Part shown: positions 52,215 to 60,762 of the stretch, in pieces
Position numbering within the stretch: position 1 is the first letter of the stretch
Layout: each line of letters starts with the position of its first letter
Source of the DNA: Postechiella sp039985655
Lineage (GTDB): Bacteria; Bacteroidota; Bacteroidia; Flavobacteriales; Flavobacteriaceae
Reading direction: 5' to 3'
Length of the DNA stretch: 64,000 nt
NCBI GenBank assembly: GCA_039985655.1
Contig: JBDWSF010000024.1
Location: 62,001-126,000 of the forward strand
Made by a program: the position numbers and the translations under genes
The notes under the pieces: generated by a model
The model's database searches: none
The model's input: the letters and a program-made list of their open reading frames with translations, nothing else
Told to the model about the DNA's origin: nothing

Positions 52215-54833
52215 ATGAAGTCAAAAGATATTCGTTCCAAGTTTTTAAGTTTTTTTGAAGAAAAGAAACACAATATTGTGCCGTCTGCGCCGATGGTTTT
52301 AAAAGATGACCCAACCTTAATGTTTGTAAATGCTGGTATGGTGCCATTTAAAGAATACTTTTTAGGAAACGCCGAACCCAAGAATAATCGTATTTCAGAT
52401 TCTCAAAAATGTTTACGAGTATCTGGCAAGCATAACGATTTAGAAGAGGTTGGTTATGATACCTATCATCATACATTATTCGAAATGTTAGGGAATTGGA
52501 GTTTTGGTGATTACTTTAAAAAAGAAGCGATTGCGTGGGCTTGGGAACTTTTAGTAGATGTTTACGGTATAGATAAGGATATTCTTTATGTGACTGTTTT
52601 TGAAGGTAGCAAAGAGGATGGTACAAGTATGGATACCGAAGCATACGATATCTGGAAACAATTTATTTCTGAAGATCGTATTTTAAAAGGAAATAAAAAA
52701 GATAACTTTTGGGAAATGGGTGAGCAAGGGCCGTGTGGTCCATGTAGTGAAATTCATGTAGATATCCGCTCTGCGGAAGAAAAAGCAAAAGTTGATGGGA
52801 AGGATTTAATAAATATGGATCATCCGCAGGTGGTAGAAATATGGAATTTAGTTTTCATGCAATACAACCGTAAAGCAAATGGTTCGTTAGAAGATTTACC
52901 AAATAAACATATCGATACAGGTATGGGCTTCGAGCGTTTATGTATGGTATTACAAGGTGTGCAATCTAATTACGATACCGATGTGTTTACGCCAATTATT
53001 CGTGAGATTGAAACCATAACGAATAAGGATTATGGTAATGATGAAAAGGCCGATATTGCGATTCGTGTCATTTCTGATCATGTACGTGCAGTAGCGTTTT
53101 CTATTGCTGATGGACAATTACCTAGTAACACAGGTGCTGGCTATGTGATTCGTAGAATTTTACGTCGAGCAGTACGTTACGGATTTACATTTTTAGATAA
53201 AAAAGAACCTTTTATTTATAGATTGGTTGATGTATTGAGCAAAAAAATGGGAGTAGCATTTCCAGAATTGAAGGCTCAAAAACAGCTTATAGAGAATGTT
53301 ATAAAGGAGGAAGAACAATCGTTTTTAAGAACTTTAGATCAAGGTTTAGTCTTATTAAATAGAATTGTAGAAGAAACCAAAGGTGATACTGTTTCGGGTG
53401 AAAAAGCTTTCGAATTATATGATACCTATGGATTTCCAATAGATTTAACAGCTTTGATCCTTTCTGAGAAAGGATTGAGTTTAGATGAAAAAGGATTTAC
53501 TGAACATTTAGAAAAACAAAAGAAACGTTCTAGAGCTGCCAGCGAAATGTCTACGGACGATTGGACCATCTTAAATAATGATGCCGAAGAAGAGTTTGTG
53601 GGATATGATTTGCTTGAAGCTAGCGTGAAACTAACACGATATAGAAAAGTGGTGTCTAAAAAAGACGGCGAAATGTATCAGATGGTTTTCAATTTAACAC
53701 CTTTTTATCCAGAGGGTGGAGGTCAAGTAGGAGATAAAGGTTATTTGGAGGATGCTCATGGTGATGTTGTTTACATTTTAGACACTAAAAAGGAAAATAA
53801 CGTTATTATTCATTTTGCTAAAAACTTACCAAAACATATAGAACTAAATGAGAGCTTTAAAGCTTCTGTAGATGCTAAACAGCGTCGGAGAACAGATTGT
53901 AATCATACAGCAACACATTTACTACATCAGGCTTTAAGAGAAGTTTTAGGGACGCATATAGAACAAAAAGGATCTGCTGTTCATTCTAAATATTTACGTT
54001 TCGATTTTTCTCATTTTTCTAAATTAACTATAGAAGAGTTACGTGATGTAGAAAACTTTGTTAATGCTAGAATAGAAGGGAAGTTACCGTTAATAGAAAA
54101 ACGAAATATTCCGAAAGAAGAAGCTATTGCAGATGGAGCAATGAGTTTGTTTGGGGAAAAATACGGAGATACGGTTCGTGCTATTCGTTTTGGACAGTCT
54201 ATAGAACTTTGTGGAGGCACACATGTTGATAATACAGCTGACATCTGGCATTTTAAAATAGTAAGCGAAGGCGCAGTTGCTTCTGGGATTCGTCGTATTG
54301 AAGCTATTACAAATGATGCCGTTAAAGATTTCTATTTTGAAAACAATCGATCATTTTTTGAGATGAAAGATTTACTTAACAATGCTAAAGAACCAGTAAA
54401 AGCACTTCAAAATCTTCAAGATGAAAACTCAAGTCTTAAAAAGCAAATTGAAACGTTGTTAAAAGATAAAGCAAAAAATATAAAAGGCGAACTTAAAAAT
54501 GAATTAACAGAAATTAATGGCGTTCAGTTTTTAGCTAAGAAATTAGATTTAGATGCTGGAGGTTTAAAAGATGTTGCTTTCGAGTTAGGAAGTCAGTTTA
54601 ATAATTTGTTTTTATTATTTGCAACAGAGCAAAATGGAAAGGCCTTATTATCATGTTATATTTCTAAAGAATTAGTGGCAAGTAAAGGTTTAAATGCAGG
54701 GCTAGTTGTTAGAGAACTTGGTAAGCACATCCAAGGTGGCGGTGGCGGACAACCATTTTTTGCAACTGCAGGTGGAAAGAATCCCGAGGGAATTGATGAG
54801 GCTTTGGTTGCGGCTAAGAAGTATGTAGAATAG
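52215..54833 (+). CDS. alaS: Alanine--tRNA ligase
   Basis: An 872-residue class II synthetase. The N-terminal catalytic core has RSKFLSFFEEKKHNIVPSAP and the GMGFERLCMVLQ motif 3; the editing domain shows the zinc ligands of HTATHLLHQAL (near residue 568) and CGGTHVDNT (near residue 670). The C-terminal C-Ala domain with GGGGGQPFFATAGGKNPEG completes the usual architecture. It charges tRNA-Ala and clears Ser and Gly misacylation. Length is standard. The gene is divergent from the M23 peptidase gene. Confidence 0.97.
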   Translation: MKSKDIRSKFLSFFEEKKHNIVPSAPMVLKDDPTLMFVNAGMVPFKEYFLGNAEPKNNRISDSQKCLRVSGKHNDLEEVGYDTYHHTLFEMLGNWSFGDYFKKEAIAWAWELLVDVYGIDKDILYVTVFEGSKEDGTSMDTEAYDIWKQFISEDRILKGNKKDNFWEMGEQGPCGPCSEIHVDIRSAEEKAKVDGKDLINMDHPQVVEIWNLVFMQYNRKANGSLEDLPNKHIDTGMGFERLCMVLQGVQSNYDTDVFTPIIREIETITNKDYGNDEKADIAIRVISDHVRAVAFSIADGQLPSNTGAGYVIRRILRRAVRYGFTFLDKKEPFIYRLVDVLSKKMGVAFPELKAQKQLIENVIKEEEQSFLRTLDQGLVLLNRIVEETKGDTVSGEKAFELYDTYGFPIDLTALILSEKGLSLDEKGFTEHLEKQKKRSRAASEMSTDDWTILNNDAEEEFVGYDLLEASVKLTRYRKVVSKKDGEMYQMVFNLTPFYPEGGGQVGDKGYLEDAHGDVVYILDTKKENNVIIHFAKNLPKHIELNESFKASVDAKQRRRTDCNHTATHLLHQALREVLGTHIEQKGSAVHSKYLRFDFSHFSKLTIEELRDVENFVNARIEGKLPLIEKRNIPKEEAIADGAMSLFGEKYGDTVRAIRFGQSIELCGGTHVDNTADIWHFKIVSEGAVASGIRRIEAITNDAVKDFYFENNRSFFEMKDLLNNAKEPVKALQNLQDENSSLKKQIETLLKDKAKNIKGELKNELTEINGVQFLAKKLDLDAGGLKDVAFELGSQFNNLFLLFATEQNGKALLSCYISKELVASKGLNAGLVVRELGKHIQGGGGGQPFFATAGGKNPEGIDEALVAAKKYVE

Positions 54834-54850
54834 AGAATTCTAAAATATAA

Positions 54851-55018
54851 CGCTGAGATTCACGGAATTTTCACAGAGATACACAGAGTGATTTGTTATG
54901 ATTTTTTAATGAAAATTCTAAAGATTAATATTTATTAGAAGTTTCTCTGTGAATCTTTGCGAACCTTTGTGCAACTTCGTGTAACATCTCTGCATAATAA
55001 TTATCCGTGAAAAATTAG
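54851..55018. repeat. Degenerate 12-nt-phased repeat region between alaS and the GSCFA gene
   Basis: The stretch consists of loosely repeated words related to CACAGAGATTCACGGA and, inverted, CACGAAGTTGCACAAAGGTT, with about 12-base spacing. A related word, ACACGGATTGCACAGATTTT, is at 23424-23443. No gene or terminator is seen. Such phased repeats are frequent in Bacteroidota intergenic DNA; no function is assigned. Confidence 0.6.
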
Positions 55019-55037
55019 TGAAATTTGTGTCTAAAAA

Positions 55038-56003
55038 ATGAAACTTCAAACCATAATACCATTAGAAAAGCAGTCTATTAATCTAATAGACTACAATTCT
55101 AATATTCTTTTGTTAGGATCGTGCTTTGTTGAAAACATAGGTAAGAAGTTTGATTATTTCAAGATTCAAAACACTCAAAACCCTTTAGGCGTTTTATTTC
55201 ATACTAAAGCTATAGAAACTTTAATTGCAAAGGCAATTGAAGGGGAGGGATATTCCGAAGCTGATTTGTTTTTTCACAATGAACAATGGCATTGTTTTGA
55301 TGCGCATTCTAAGTTAAGTAATACATATAAGGATGATTTGTTAAAAGCGTTGAATCTTATATTAGAGGAAACAGAAAAACAAATAAAAAAAGCGTCTCAT
55401 ATCATTATCACACTGGGAACATCATGGGTTTATCGTTATAACGAAACAGGTTGTATTGTCGCTAATTGCCATAAAGTGCCTCAGAAACAATTTAAAAAAG
55501 AATTATTGTCTGTTGAAGACATCTCGAAATCTTTAAAAAATATATTAAGCTTAATTAAAAGTGTAAATAATGAAGCTTCAGTTATTTTTACAGCATCTCC
55601 TATTCGTCATATAAAAGATGGTTTTGTTGAAAACATGCAAAGTAAATCGCATTTAATTTCGGCTATCCATCAGTTCTTAAATCAAAAATCATCAATCGTT
55701 AATCATAATTCCTTTTACTTTCCGTCCTACGAAATTATGATGGACGAGCTTCGCGATTATCGTTTTTATAAAGAAGACATGATTCATCCAAATGCAACAG
55801 CTATCAATTATATTTGGGAACGTTTCAAAAGTGTTTGGATAGATGATAATGCTTTTAAAATCATGGAAACTGTTGAGACGATTCAAAAAGGACTTCAACA
55901 TAAACCGTTCAATCCAAAATCCGAAGCACATTTAAAATTTCTTCAAAATTTAAATACTAAAATAAAGATATTGGAATCTCAATTTTCTAGGGTGCTGTTC
56001 TAG
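55038..56003 (+). CDS. GSCFA domain protein
   Basis: A 321-residue protein of the GSCFA family, an SGNH-hydrolase-like fold. The name motif appears as LLGSCFVENIGKKFDYFKIQ near residue 30, where the Ser is the likely nucleophile; a second block IIITLGTSWVYRYNETG lies near residue 122, and the C-terminal MIHPNATAINYIWERF (residues about 245-260) would contain the catalytic Asp/His-like pair. Activity has not been established, but an esterase or acyltransferase on a surface glycan is a reasonable guess. There is no signal peptide. It is followed by a 500-base gap. Confidence 0.9.
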   Translation: MKLQTIIPLEKQSINLIDYNSNILLLGSCFVENIGKKFDYFKIQNTQNPLGVLFHTKAIETLIAKAIEGEGYSEADLFFHNEQWHCFDAHSKLSNTYKDDLLKALNLILEETEKQIKKASHIIITLGTSWVYRYNETGCIVANCHKVPQKQFKKELLSVEDISKSLKNILSLIKSVNNEASVIFTASPIRHIKDGFVENMQSKSHLISAIHQFLNQKSSIVNHNSFYFPSYEIMMDELRDYRFYKEDMIHPNATAINYIWERFKSVWIDDNAFKIMETVETIQKGLQHKPFNPKSEAHLKFLQNLNTKIKILESQFSRVLF

Positions 56004-56259
56004 GAGTTTGATTGTTTCTTAATTGTTCTCATATAATCTTGAGCTGACTATGGAAACATGCTTTATTAACTAGTAAATAGCACCAATATTTAGGTCTACG
56101 ATCTTCAAAAATAAATCTTGTTGTTGAGGTTTGTTTGATTAAACGTGATGATTTGTTTTATTACGCTTAATCTTTTTTAATAACATTTTGTCGATAAATT
56201 AACTGACTTTCAATATATTAAGTTAAATTTAGAATGCTATTAATCAGTTCATACAAAAG

Positions 56260-56307
56260 ACATCAATTGCGTAAATTGTTAAGACAATTTCCAATTGATG
56301 TTTTTTT
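56260..56307 (+). terminator. Strong intrinsic terminator in the GSCFA-DUF4230 gap
   Basis: A two-level stem: ACATCAATTG / CAATTGATGT outside and AAATTGT / ACAATTT inside a TAAG loop, followed by seven T residues. It lies 257 bases beyond the GSCFA stop codon, so it either ends a long 3' untranslated region or a separate small RNA. Confidence 0.85.
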
Positions 56308-56418
56308 ATGTTGCTGTTCTAAATTTAGATTTTTCTGTTCGCTATTTTAACGGAGTTTAGCAATCTAATTATAACGTTTGTTTAACCTTATGGAAATATA
56401 GCTATCATAAAAAGATAA

Positions 56419-56493
56419 TAGCTTTGCAGTGTTGTTAGTGGATGAATTACATTAGTTTGGACCTTATATGTCGAGGGAAACTAATGTTTTTTT
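56419..56493 (+). promoter_or_regulatory. Promoter box plus attenuator-like hairpin ahead of the DUF4230 gene
   Basis: TAGCTTTG (56419-56426) matches TAnnTTTG; the stem ACATTAGTTT (56449-56458) / AAACTAATGT (56478-56487) is followed by seven T residues to 56493. A transcript from this promoter would be stopped after about 60 bases unless the hairpin is prevented from forming, so either an attenuator or a small RNA is implied. Confidence 0.5.
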
Positions 56494-56503
56494 ATTTTAG
56501 CAT

Positions 56504-57118
56504 ATGCGAAAAATCATATTTGGTGTTGTACTTACCCTAATTATTTTGTTCACGTTTAAATATTGTGAGGAAAAACGAGAAGATAAAATAGTGCTTCAAG
56601 AGAATTCGGCACTCATTCAGAAACAAATTAATAATGTTGGAAAGCTCATTGTAACCGAAGGTCATTTTAGCGAAGTCTTCAATTATAAAAATTCAAAAGA
56701 CATTTTTGGTGATTATTTTACTTCAGATAAAAAAGCATTGATTGTTGTAAATGCAGATGTTACTATTGCTTACGATTTAAGTAAAATTGAATTCGATGTA
56801 GATGAAACCAATAAAACACTCTCTATTTTAAGCATTCCAGAAGAAGAAATAAAAATTCATCCAGATTTAGAATATTACGATATGCAATCCGATTTTTTTA
56901 ACCCGTTTGAAGCTAAAGACTATAACGAAATAAAAAAAACAGTAGCGACTTCTTTAAATAAAAAAATAGAAGCATCTGACTTAAAAACTAATGCTAAAAA
57001 CAGATTAATAAGTGAGCTTTCAAAGTTTTATATCTTAACAAATTCTTTAGGTTGGACTTTACAATATAATAATTTACCAATTACTAAAAACGACGAATTT
57101 CAGAATATTAAATTGTAG
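56504..57118 (+). CDS. DUF4230 domain protein
   Basis: A 204-residue protein with an N-terminal membrane helix or signal (IIFGVVLTLIILFTFKYC) and a DUF4230 domain: the strand pair VNADVTIAYDLSKIEFDVDE, the typical IPEEEIKIHPDLEYYDMQSD block, and a helical C-terminal part. The family is widespread in Bacteroidota and Firmicutes but has no known function; the domain probably sits outside the inner membrane. A terminator-like hairpin lies just before the start codon (56449-56493). The next gene begins 46 bases after its stop. Confidence 0.87.
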   Translation: MRKIIFGVVLTLIILFTFKYCEEKREDKIVLQENSALIQKQINNVGKLIVTEGHFSEVFNYKNSKDIFGDYFTSDKKALIVVNADVTIAYDLSKIEFDVDETNKTLSILSIPEEEIKIHPDLEYYDMQSDFFNPFEAKDYNEIKKTVATSLNKKIEASDLKTNAKNRLISELSKFYILTNSLGWTLQYNNLPITKNDEFQNIKL

Positions 57119-57164
57119 TTTTTACCGTATATTTAAACCTTAAATATAAATGCATTTTTAATAC

Positions 57165-57917
57165 ATGGAAAGCCCTTACGTAAGTTTAAATATAGAAAAG
57201 GAAGTTGGATATATAGAGTTTTTTCATCCCAATAGAAACTCCATGCCTAGTGGTGTTTTAAAACAACTATCAGAAACTATTAATGATGCAGGAAATAATA
57301 ATGATATTAAAGTTATTGTTTTAAAAAGTGGCGGAGATCGAACTTTTTGTGCCGGAGCTAGTTTTAATGAGGTGATTTCTATTGAAGATGAAGCAACAGG
57401 TTTACAGTTCTTTTCAGGATTTGCACATGTTATAAATGCCATGCGTAAATGTCCTAAATTGATAATCGGTAGGGTGCAAGGTAAAGTCGTAGGAGGCGGA
57501 GTGGGTTTAGCAGCTGCTACAGATTATTGTTTAGCAACAAAATACGCTTCAATTAGATTAAGTGAATTAAGTATAGGAATAGGCCCTTTTGTTATAGAAC
57601 CAGTTGTATCTAGAAAAATAGGAAAAACAGCTATGGGGACTATGACCATAGATGCCGAAACATTTTTTTCTTCAGAATTTGCGAAGGATAAAGGTTTGTA
57701 TGCTGAAGTTTTAGAGACTACAGAAGAATTAGATAGTGCTGTGAATGCTTTGGTCGAGAAACTGTCTAGCTACAATCCAGACGCTTTAAGTGAAATGAAA
57801 AAAGTACTTTGGGAAGGAACAGACCATTGGGACACGTTACTTACCGAACGTGCCAAAATATCAGGAAAATTGGTGCTGAGTGATTTTACAAAGAAAACAT
57901 TAAAACGTTTTAGATAA
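57165..57917 (+). CDS. Enoyl-CoA hydratase/isomerase family protein
   Basis: A 250-residue crotonase-fold protein. The oxyanion-hole motifs are FCAGASFNEV (near residue 65) and RVQGKVVGGGVGLAAATDYC (near residues 103-122), and IRLSELSIGIGPFVIEPVVS holds the Glu position used in catalysis. The substrate is an acyl-CoA, possibly in fatty-acid or branched-chain amino-acid breakdown, but specificity cannot be decided. Its stop is one base from the stop of the convergent SanA-like gene, so any terminator must lie inside that gene. Confidence 0.88.
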   Translation: MESPYVSLNIEKEVGYIEFFHPNRNSMPSGVLKQLSETINDAGNNNDIKVIVLKSGGDRTFCAGASFNEVISIEDEATGLQFFSGFAHVINAMRKCPKLIIGRVQGKVVGGGVGLAAATDYCLATKYASIRLSELSIGIGPFVIEPVVSRKIGKTAMGTMTIDAETFFSSEFAKDKGLYAEVLETTEELDSAVNALVEKLSSYNPDALSEMKKVLWEGTDHWDTLLTERAKISGKLVLSDFTKKTLKRFR

Positions 57918-57918
57918 T

Positions 57919-58554
57919 TTATTTAATCTCAATCTTTTTACCTAAAAACTTAGGTTTAACACCAAGTAATATATCTATAAAAACTTTTGTTCTAGCCAAG
58001 TATTCTCTAGCTTTTACTCGAATACCATATCTGCCCGAGACATCTTTAGCATTAAAACCTATGGCATTTATACCATGTTGTTTAGCAAGATAAATGGCTC
58101 TTTCGTTATGGAATTGTTGCGATATTATGGTGATGTTGTCTTGATTAAAAATTTCTTTAGCTCTAACAACAGAATCAAGCGTTCTAAAACCAGCGTAATC
58201 TAAGAATATTTTGTTTTCGGGAATCCCGTTTTTTATAAGTTCGTTTTTAAAATCGGTAGGCTCGTCGTATGTTTTATTGCCGTTGTCACCGCTTATTAAA
58301 ACAAAATCTATTTTATTGTTTTTATATAATGTAACAGTTGCATCTATTCGATATTTAAAGTATAAATTTATTCTTCCGTTTTTTAGAAATTTTGAGGTGC
58401 CTAAAACGAGTCCAACTTTATTCTTTTTTATTTCTGAAGCATTAAAAAATGTTTGATTTTCTGTTTGTTTTTCAATGGTGTAATTCGATATTAATACCAA
58501 TAATAGAGGAAAGACGACTAATGTAAAAAGTATAATTCGTTTTTTATTCTTCAT
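57919..58554 (-). CDS. SanA/YdcF-like (DUF218) membrane protein
   Basis: A 211-residue protein with one N-terminal membrane helix (IILFTLVVFPLLLVLISNYT) and a DUF218/SanA domain: LVLGTSKFLKNGRINLYFKY, VLISGDNGNKTYDEPTDFKN, IFLDYAGFRTLDSVVRAKEI and IISQQFHNERAIYLAKQHGI. In E. coli SanA affects vancomycin exclusion at high temperature through envelope integrity; the enzymatic role is unresolved. A 34-base near-perfect palindrome lies 63 bases upstream of its start. Confidence 0.88.
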   Translation of the reverse strand: MKNKKRIILFTLVVFPLLLVLISNYTIEKQTENQTFFNASEIKKNKVGLVLGTSKFLKNGRINLYFKYRIDATVTLYKNNKIDFVLISGDNGNKTYDEPTDFKNELIKNGIPENKIFLDYAGFRTLDSVVRAKEIFNQDNITIISQQFHNERAIYLAKQHGINAIGFNAKDVSGRYGIRVKAREYLARTKVFIDILLGVKPKFLGKKIEIK

Positions 58555-58616
58555 AACCTGATTTCGATGTAAGAATCGTAGATAAAAGTCAATAAATATG
58601 CTAGATTCAACTTATA

Positions 58617-58650
58617 ATTAACATAGACTAGCTGGCTAGTTTATGTTAAT
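58617..58650. promoter_or_regulatory. 34-base near-perfect palindrome upstream of the SanA-like gene
   Basis: ATTAACATA and TATGTTAAT bracket ACTAGC/GCTAGT with a 2-base centre and one mismatched pair. It is not followed by a T run on either strand, so an operator or cruciform is more likely than a terminator. The region 58555-58842 holds no gene. Confidence 0.55.
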
Positions 58651-58842
58651 TTAAGGAAGAAGATGGTATGTTTAGTGGTTTTTAGCTTGAAATTAGTAAA
58701 GTTTTATATATTATAAAGAGCCTGAAACATGTTTTGTTGACACAAGTGTTTGACAAATAGTGTCTTATGTTGAGGTTTTCGTTTTTCTTAGGTCGAACTC
58801 AGGTTCATAGGTTAAATATCGTAGATTTCTTTGATAGATACG

Positions 58843-60603
58843 CTATTTAATCACTGTTTTTTGTTGCACAATTTCTAAGCCGTCGTCAATTAATTGTCCT
58901 AGTTCTGGTCTGTTTTGTTTGATGGTTTCTAGATGTTTTAAAATGCTATCGCATAGAATAGTTTCATTTCCTATATAGGCTAACTCATAAAGTTCAACAG
59001 TGAGTAACCAGTCGTTAGGGTGTTTTTCAATAAGTTGTTCTAAAACTTTGGTTCTAGAAATAGTTCTGTTTTTGCCTTCTCTATACTCTCTAACCTGTTT
59101 GTAAAAGGTCTCTAATTCTAGTTGTGCTTTAGATTTTTCTATATGTATGGTTTCAGAACATGGAAGATGCGTGATTAAATTAAAACTATTTAAATCCGCA
59201 GGTCCAGAAAAAGCAGATACTATGGTTTTACCAACCGCCATATCGTAATTCCCCCATTCTGGTCTGAATAAGATCGTGTCATGATGTGTAACTGTGCAAT
59301 TTTTAAAACAGATTAAAATGATTTTGCCTTGTAAGTTGCGTTTACCCGTTATAATTTCACCCGAAACCGTAATGTTTCCTTCAAATTCAAGTGTTACGTT
59401 TTGTTCTTCAAAAATAGCATACGCAGAAAGATCTCTTGGGCTCATGTCTTCAATAGATAAGTTGATGCCTTTAAGTTTTCCAATTGGAGAACCAAAACCT
59501 TTTGGATGTGTATTTGTGTCGTGTCCAACCAATTCTTTTTCCCTATAAGCTAAAGCCGTTTTTCCTGTAGTTTGAATGTAAATGGGGTGTCCGTTATTTT
59601 TAATAACATTCGTAAACACACCAGATATTTGAATTCCCGTACTTAGTTCAATAGAGCCAAGCGCTTTAGACACTATTAATTTATTTATACCGGAAAGGCC
59701 ACCTTGTCGCAAAGCCATGGTATTTGCAAACTCTTCTAAAATAAGACTTAGATGAGCAAAGTCTGGAGTTACATAAAGTTGAGGTTGTGGTTTTGTAATA
59801 TCGAAATTTTTATAAGTGGCATCTATAGTGTATGGTAACTTTTCAACGGCATTCGTCATGCACCAAGCGCTTTCACCTATTGAAGATAATAAGCCCGCTC
59901 CATATATTTTAGGGTTTTCTACGGTGCCAATTAAGCCGTATTCAACAGTCCACCAATGCAAGTTTCTGATGAGTGCCATTTCTGATGGTTTCCCCATGTT
60001 CTTTTGTAGTTCTTCTACGTTTTTTTCCGCGGAAGCGATATCAACGTCATTCGAATTAGGAGCTTCTTTAATTATAGATAAATGTCTAACAGCTTCATAA
60101 AGTTCATAATCTTTTGCCGAAGAAATGGCTTTACAGCCTATTTCTCCAAAACGTCTTAAATACTCCGAATATTCTGGGTTTGCTATTATGGGTGCGTGTC
60201 CTGCTCCCTCATGTATAATGTCTGGCGCAGGGGTGTATTTTATATGTTCTAATTGTCTAATGTCGCTGGCAATAACGAGTACATTATAAGCTTGAAATTC
60301 CATAAATGCGTTTGGTGGAATAAATCCGTCAACAGCAACTGCAGCCCAGCCAATATCTTTCAATATGCGGTTCATACCATACATATTTGGGATATTGTCT
60401 ACTGAAATCCCTGTTTGTTCTAGTCCATCTAAATACGATTTATGAGCTACTGTGCTTAAAAAATTGACATTTTTTCGCATCACATAGCGCCAAACAGCTT
60501 GATTTATAGCAGAATAATTATCGTAATTCTGAGCTTTTATAAACTGTTTTAGGTGCTTTGGTAGACGACTTATAATGTTATTCGGCGCAATTGCAGTATT
60601 CAT
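58843..60603 (-). CDS. Aromatic amino acid hydroxylase (phenylalanine 4-monooxygenase-like) with C-terminal extension
   Basis: A 586-residue protein. Residues about 20-330 form the pterin-dependent hydroxylase core: iron ligands His-His in PDIIHEGAGHAPIIANPEYS (near residue 135) and Glu in WWTVEYGLIG (near residue 218), with the FGEIGCKAI region following the first motif. It should convert phenylalanine to tyrosine using tetrahydropterin and O2. The remaining 250 residues are an extension that is not part of classical bacterial enzymes (about 260-300 residues), contains beta-rich and helical parts, and is common in flavobacterial homologues. No pterin-4a-carbinolamine dehydratase gene is adjacent. 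Confidence 0.88.
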   Translation of the reverse strand: MNTAIAPNNIISRLPKHLKQFIKAQNYDNYSAINQAVWRYVMRKNVNFLSTVAHKSYLDGLEQTGISVDNIPNMYGMNRILKDIGWAAVAVDGFIPPNAFMEFQAYNVLVIASDIRQLEHIKYTPAPDIIHEGAGHAPIIANPEYSEYLRRFGEIGCKAISSAKDYELYEAVRHLSIIKEAPNSNDVDIASAEKNVEELQKNMGKPSEMALIRNLHWWTVEYGLIGTVENPKIYGAGLLSSIGESAWCMTNAVEKLPYTIDATYKNFDITKPQPQLYVTPDFAHLSLILEEFANTMALRQGGLSGINKLIVSKALGSIELSTGIQISGVFTNVIKNNGHPIYIQTTGKTALAYREKELVGHDTNTHPKGFGSPIGKLKGINLSIEDMSPRDLSAYAIFEEQNVTLEFEGNITVSGEIITGKRNLQGKIILICFKNCTVTHHDTILFRPEWGNYDMAVGKTIVSAFSGPADLNSFNLITHLPCSETIHIEKSKAQLELETFYKQVREYREGKNRTISRTKVLEQLIEKHPNDWLLTVELYELAYIGNETILCDSILKHLETIKQNRPELGQLIDDGLEIVQQKTVIK

Positions 60604-60712
60604 TAATTTAATGTTGTTTATAATGTTAAAAATACGAATTATTCATCTAATTAGGTTTTTTTATTGTTTTAATTTAATAATAGGCCTCTTATGTACTTTG
60701 TTTTTGAATAAA

Positions 60713-60738
60713 ATCTAAATATTTCCATATATTTAGAT
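60713..60738. promoter_or_regulatory. Dyad between the hydroxylase and bestrophin genes
   Basis: ATCTAAATAT (60713-60722) and ATATTTAGAT (60729-60738) form a perfect 10-bp inverted repeat with a 6-base centre, 24 bases before the bestrophin start codon and in the shared upstream region of both genes. It may be an operator or a leader hairpin. Confidence 0.45.
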
Positions 60739-60762
60739 GTGTTAACTATTCAATTATAAACT

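Larger units (their letters stand above)
56004..56503. other. 500-base gap with two terminator-like hairpins
   Basis: No open frame of note is present. The left part (56004-56259) is AT-rich and featureless by eye. A strong hairpin with T run ends at 56307. A -7 box TAGCTTTG at 56419-56426 is followed by a second hairpin with T run ending at 56493, only 11 bases before the DUF4230 start codon. The layout could hold one or two short RNAs. Confidence 0.5.

Noticed and set aside
56449..56500. PreQ1-I-type riboswitch before the DUF4230 gene
   Set aside because: The AAACTAAT stretch recalls the preQ1 tail, but the stem-loop and the required loop sequence are absent, and DUF4230 is not a queuosine gene.
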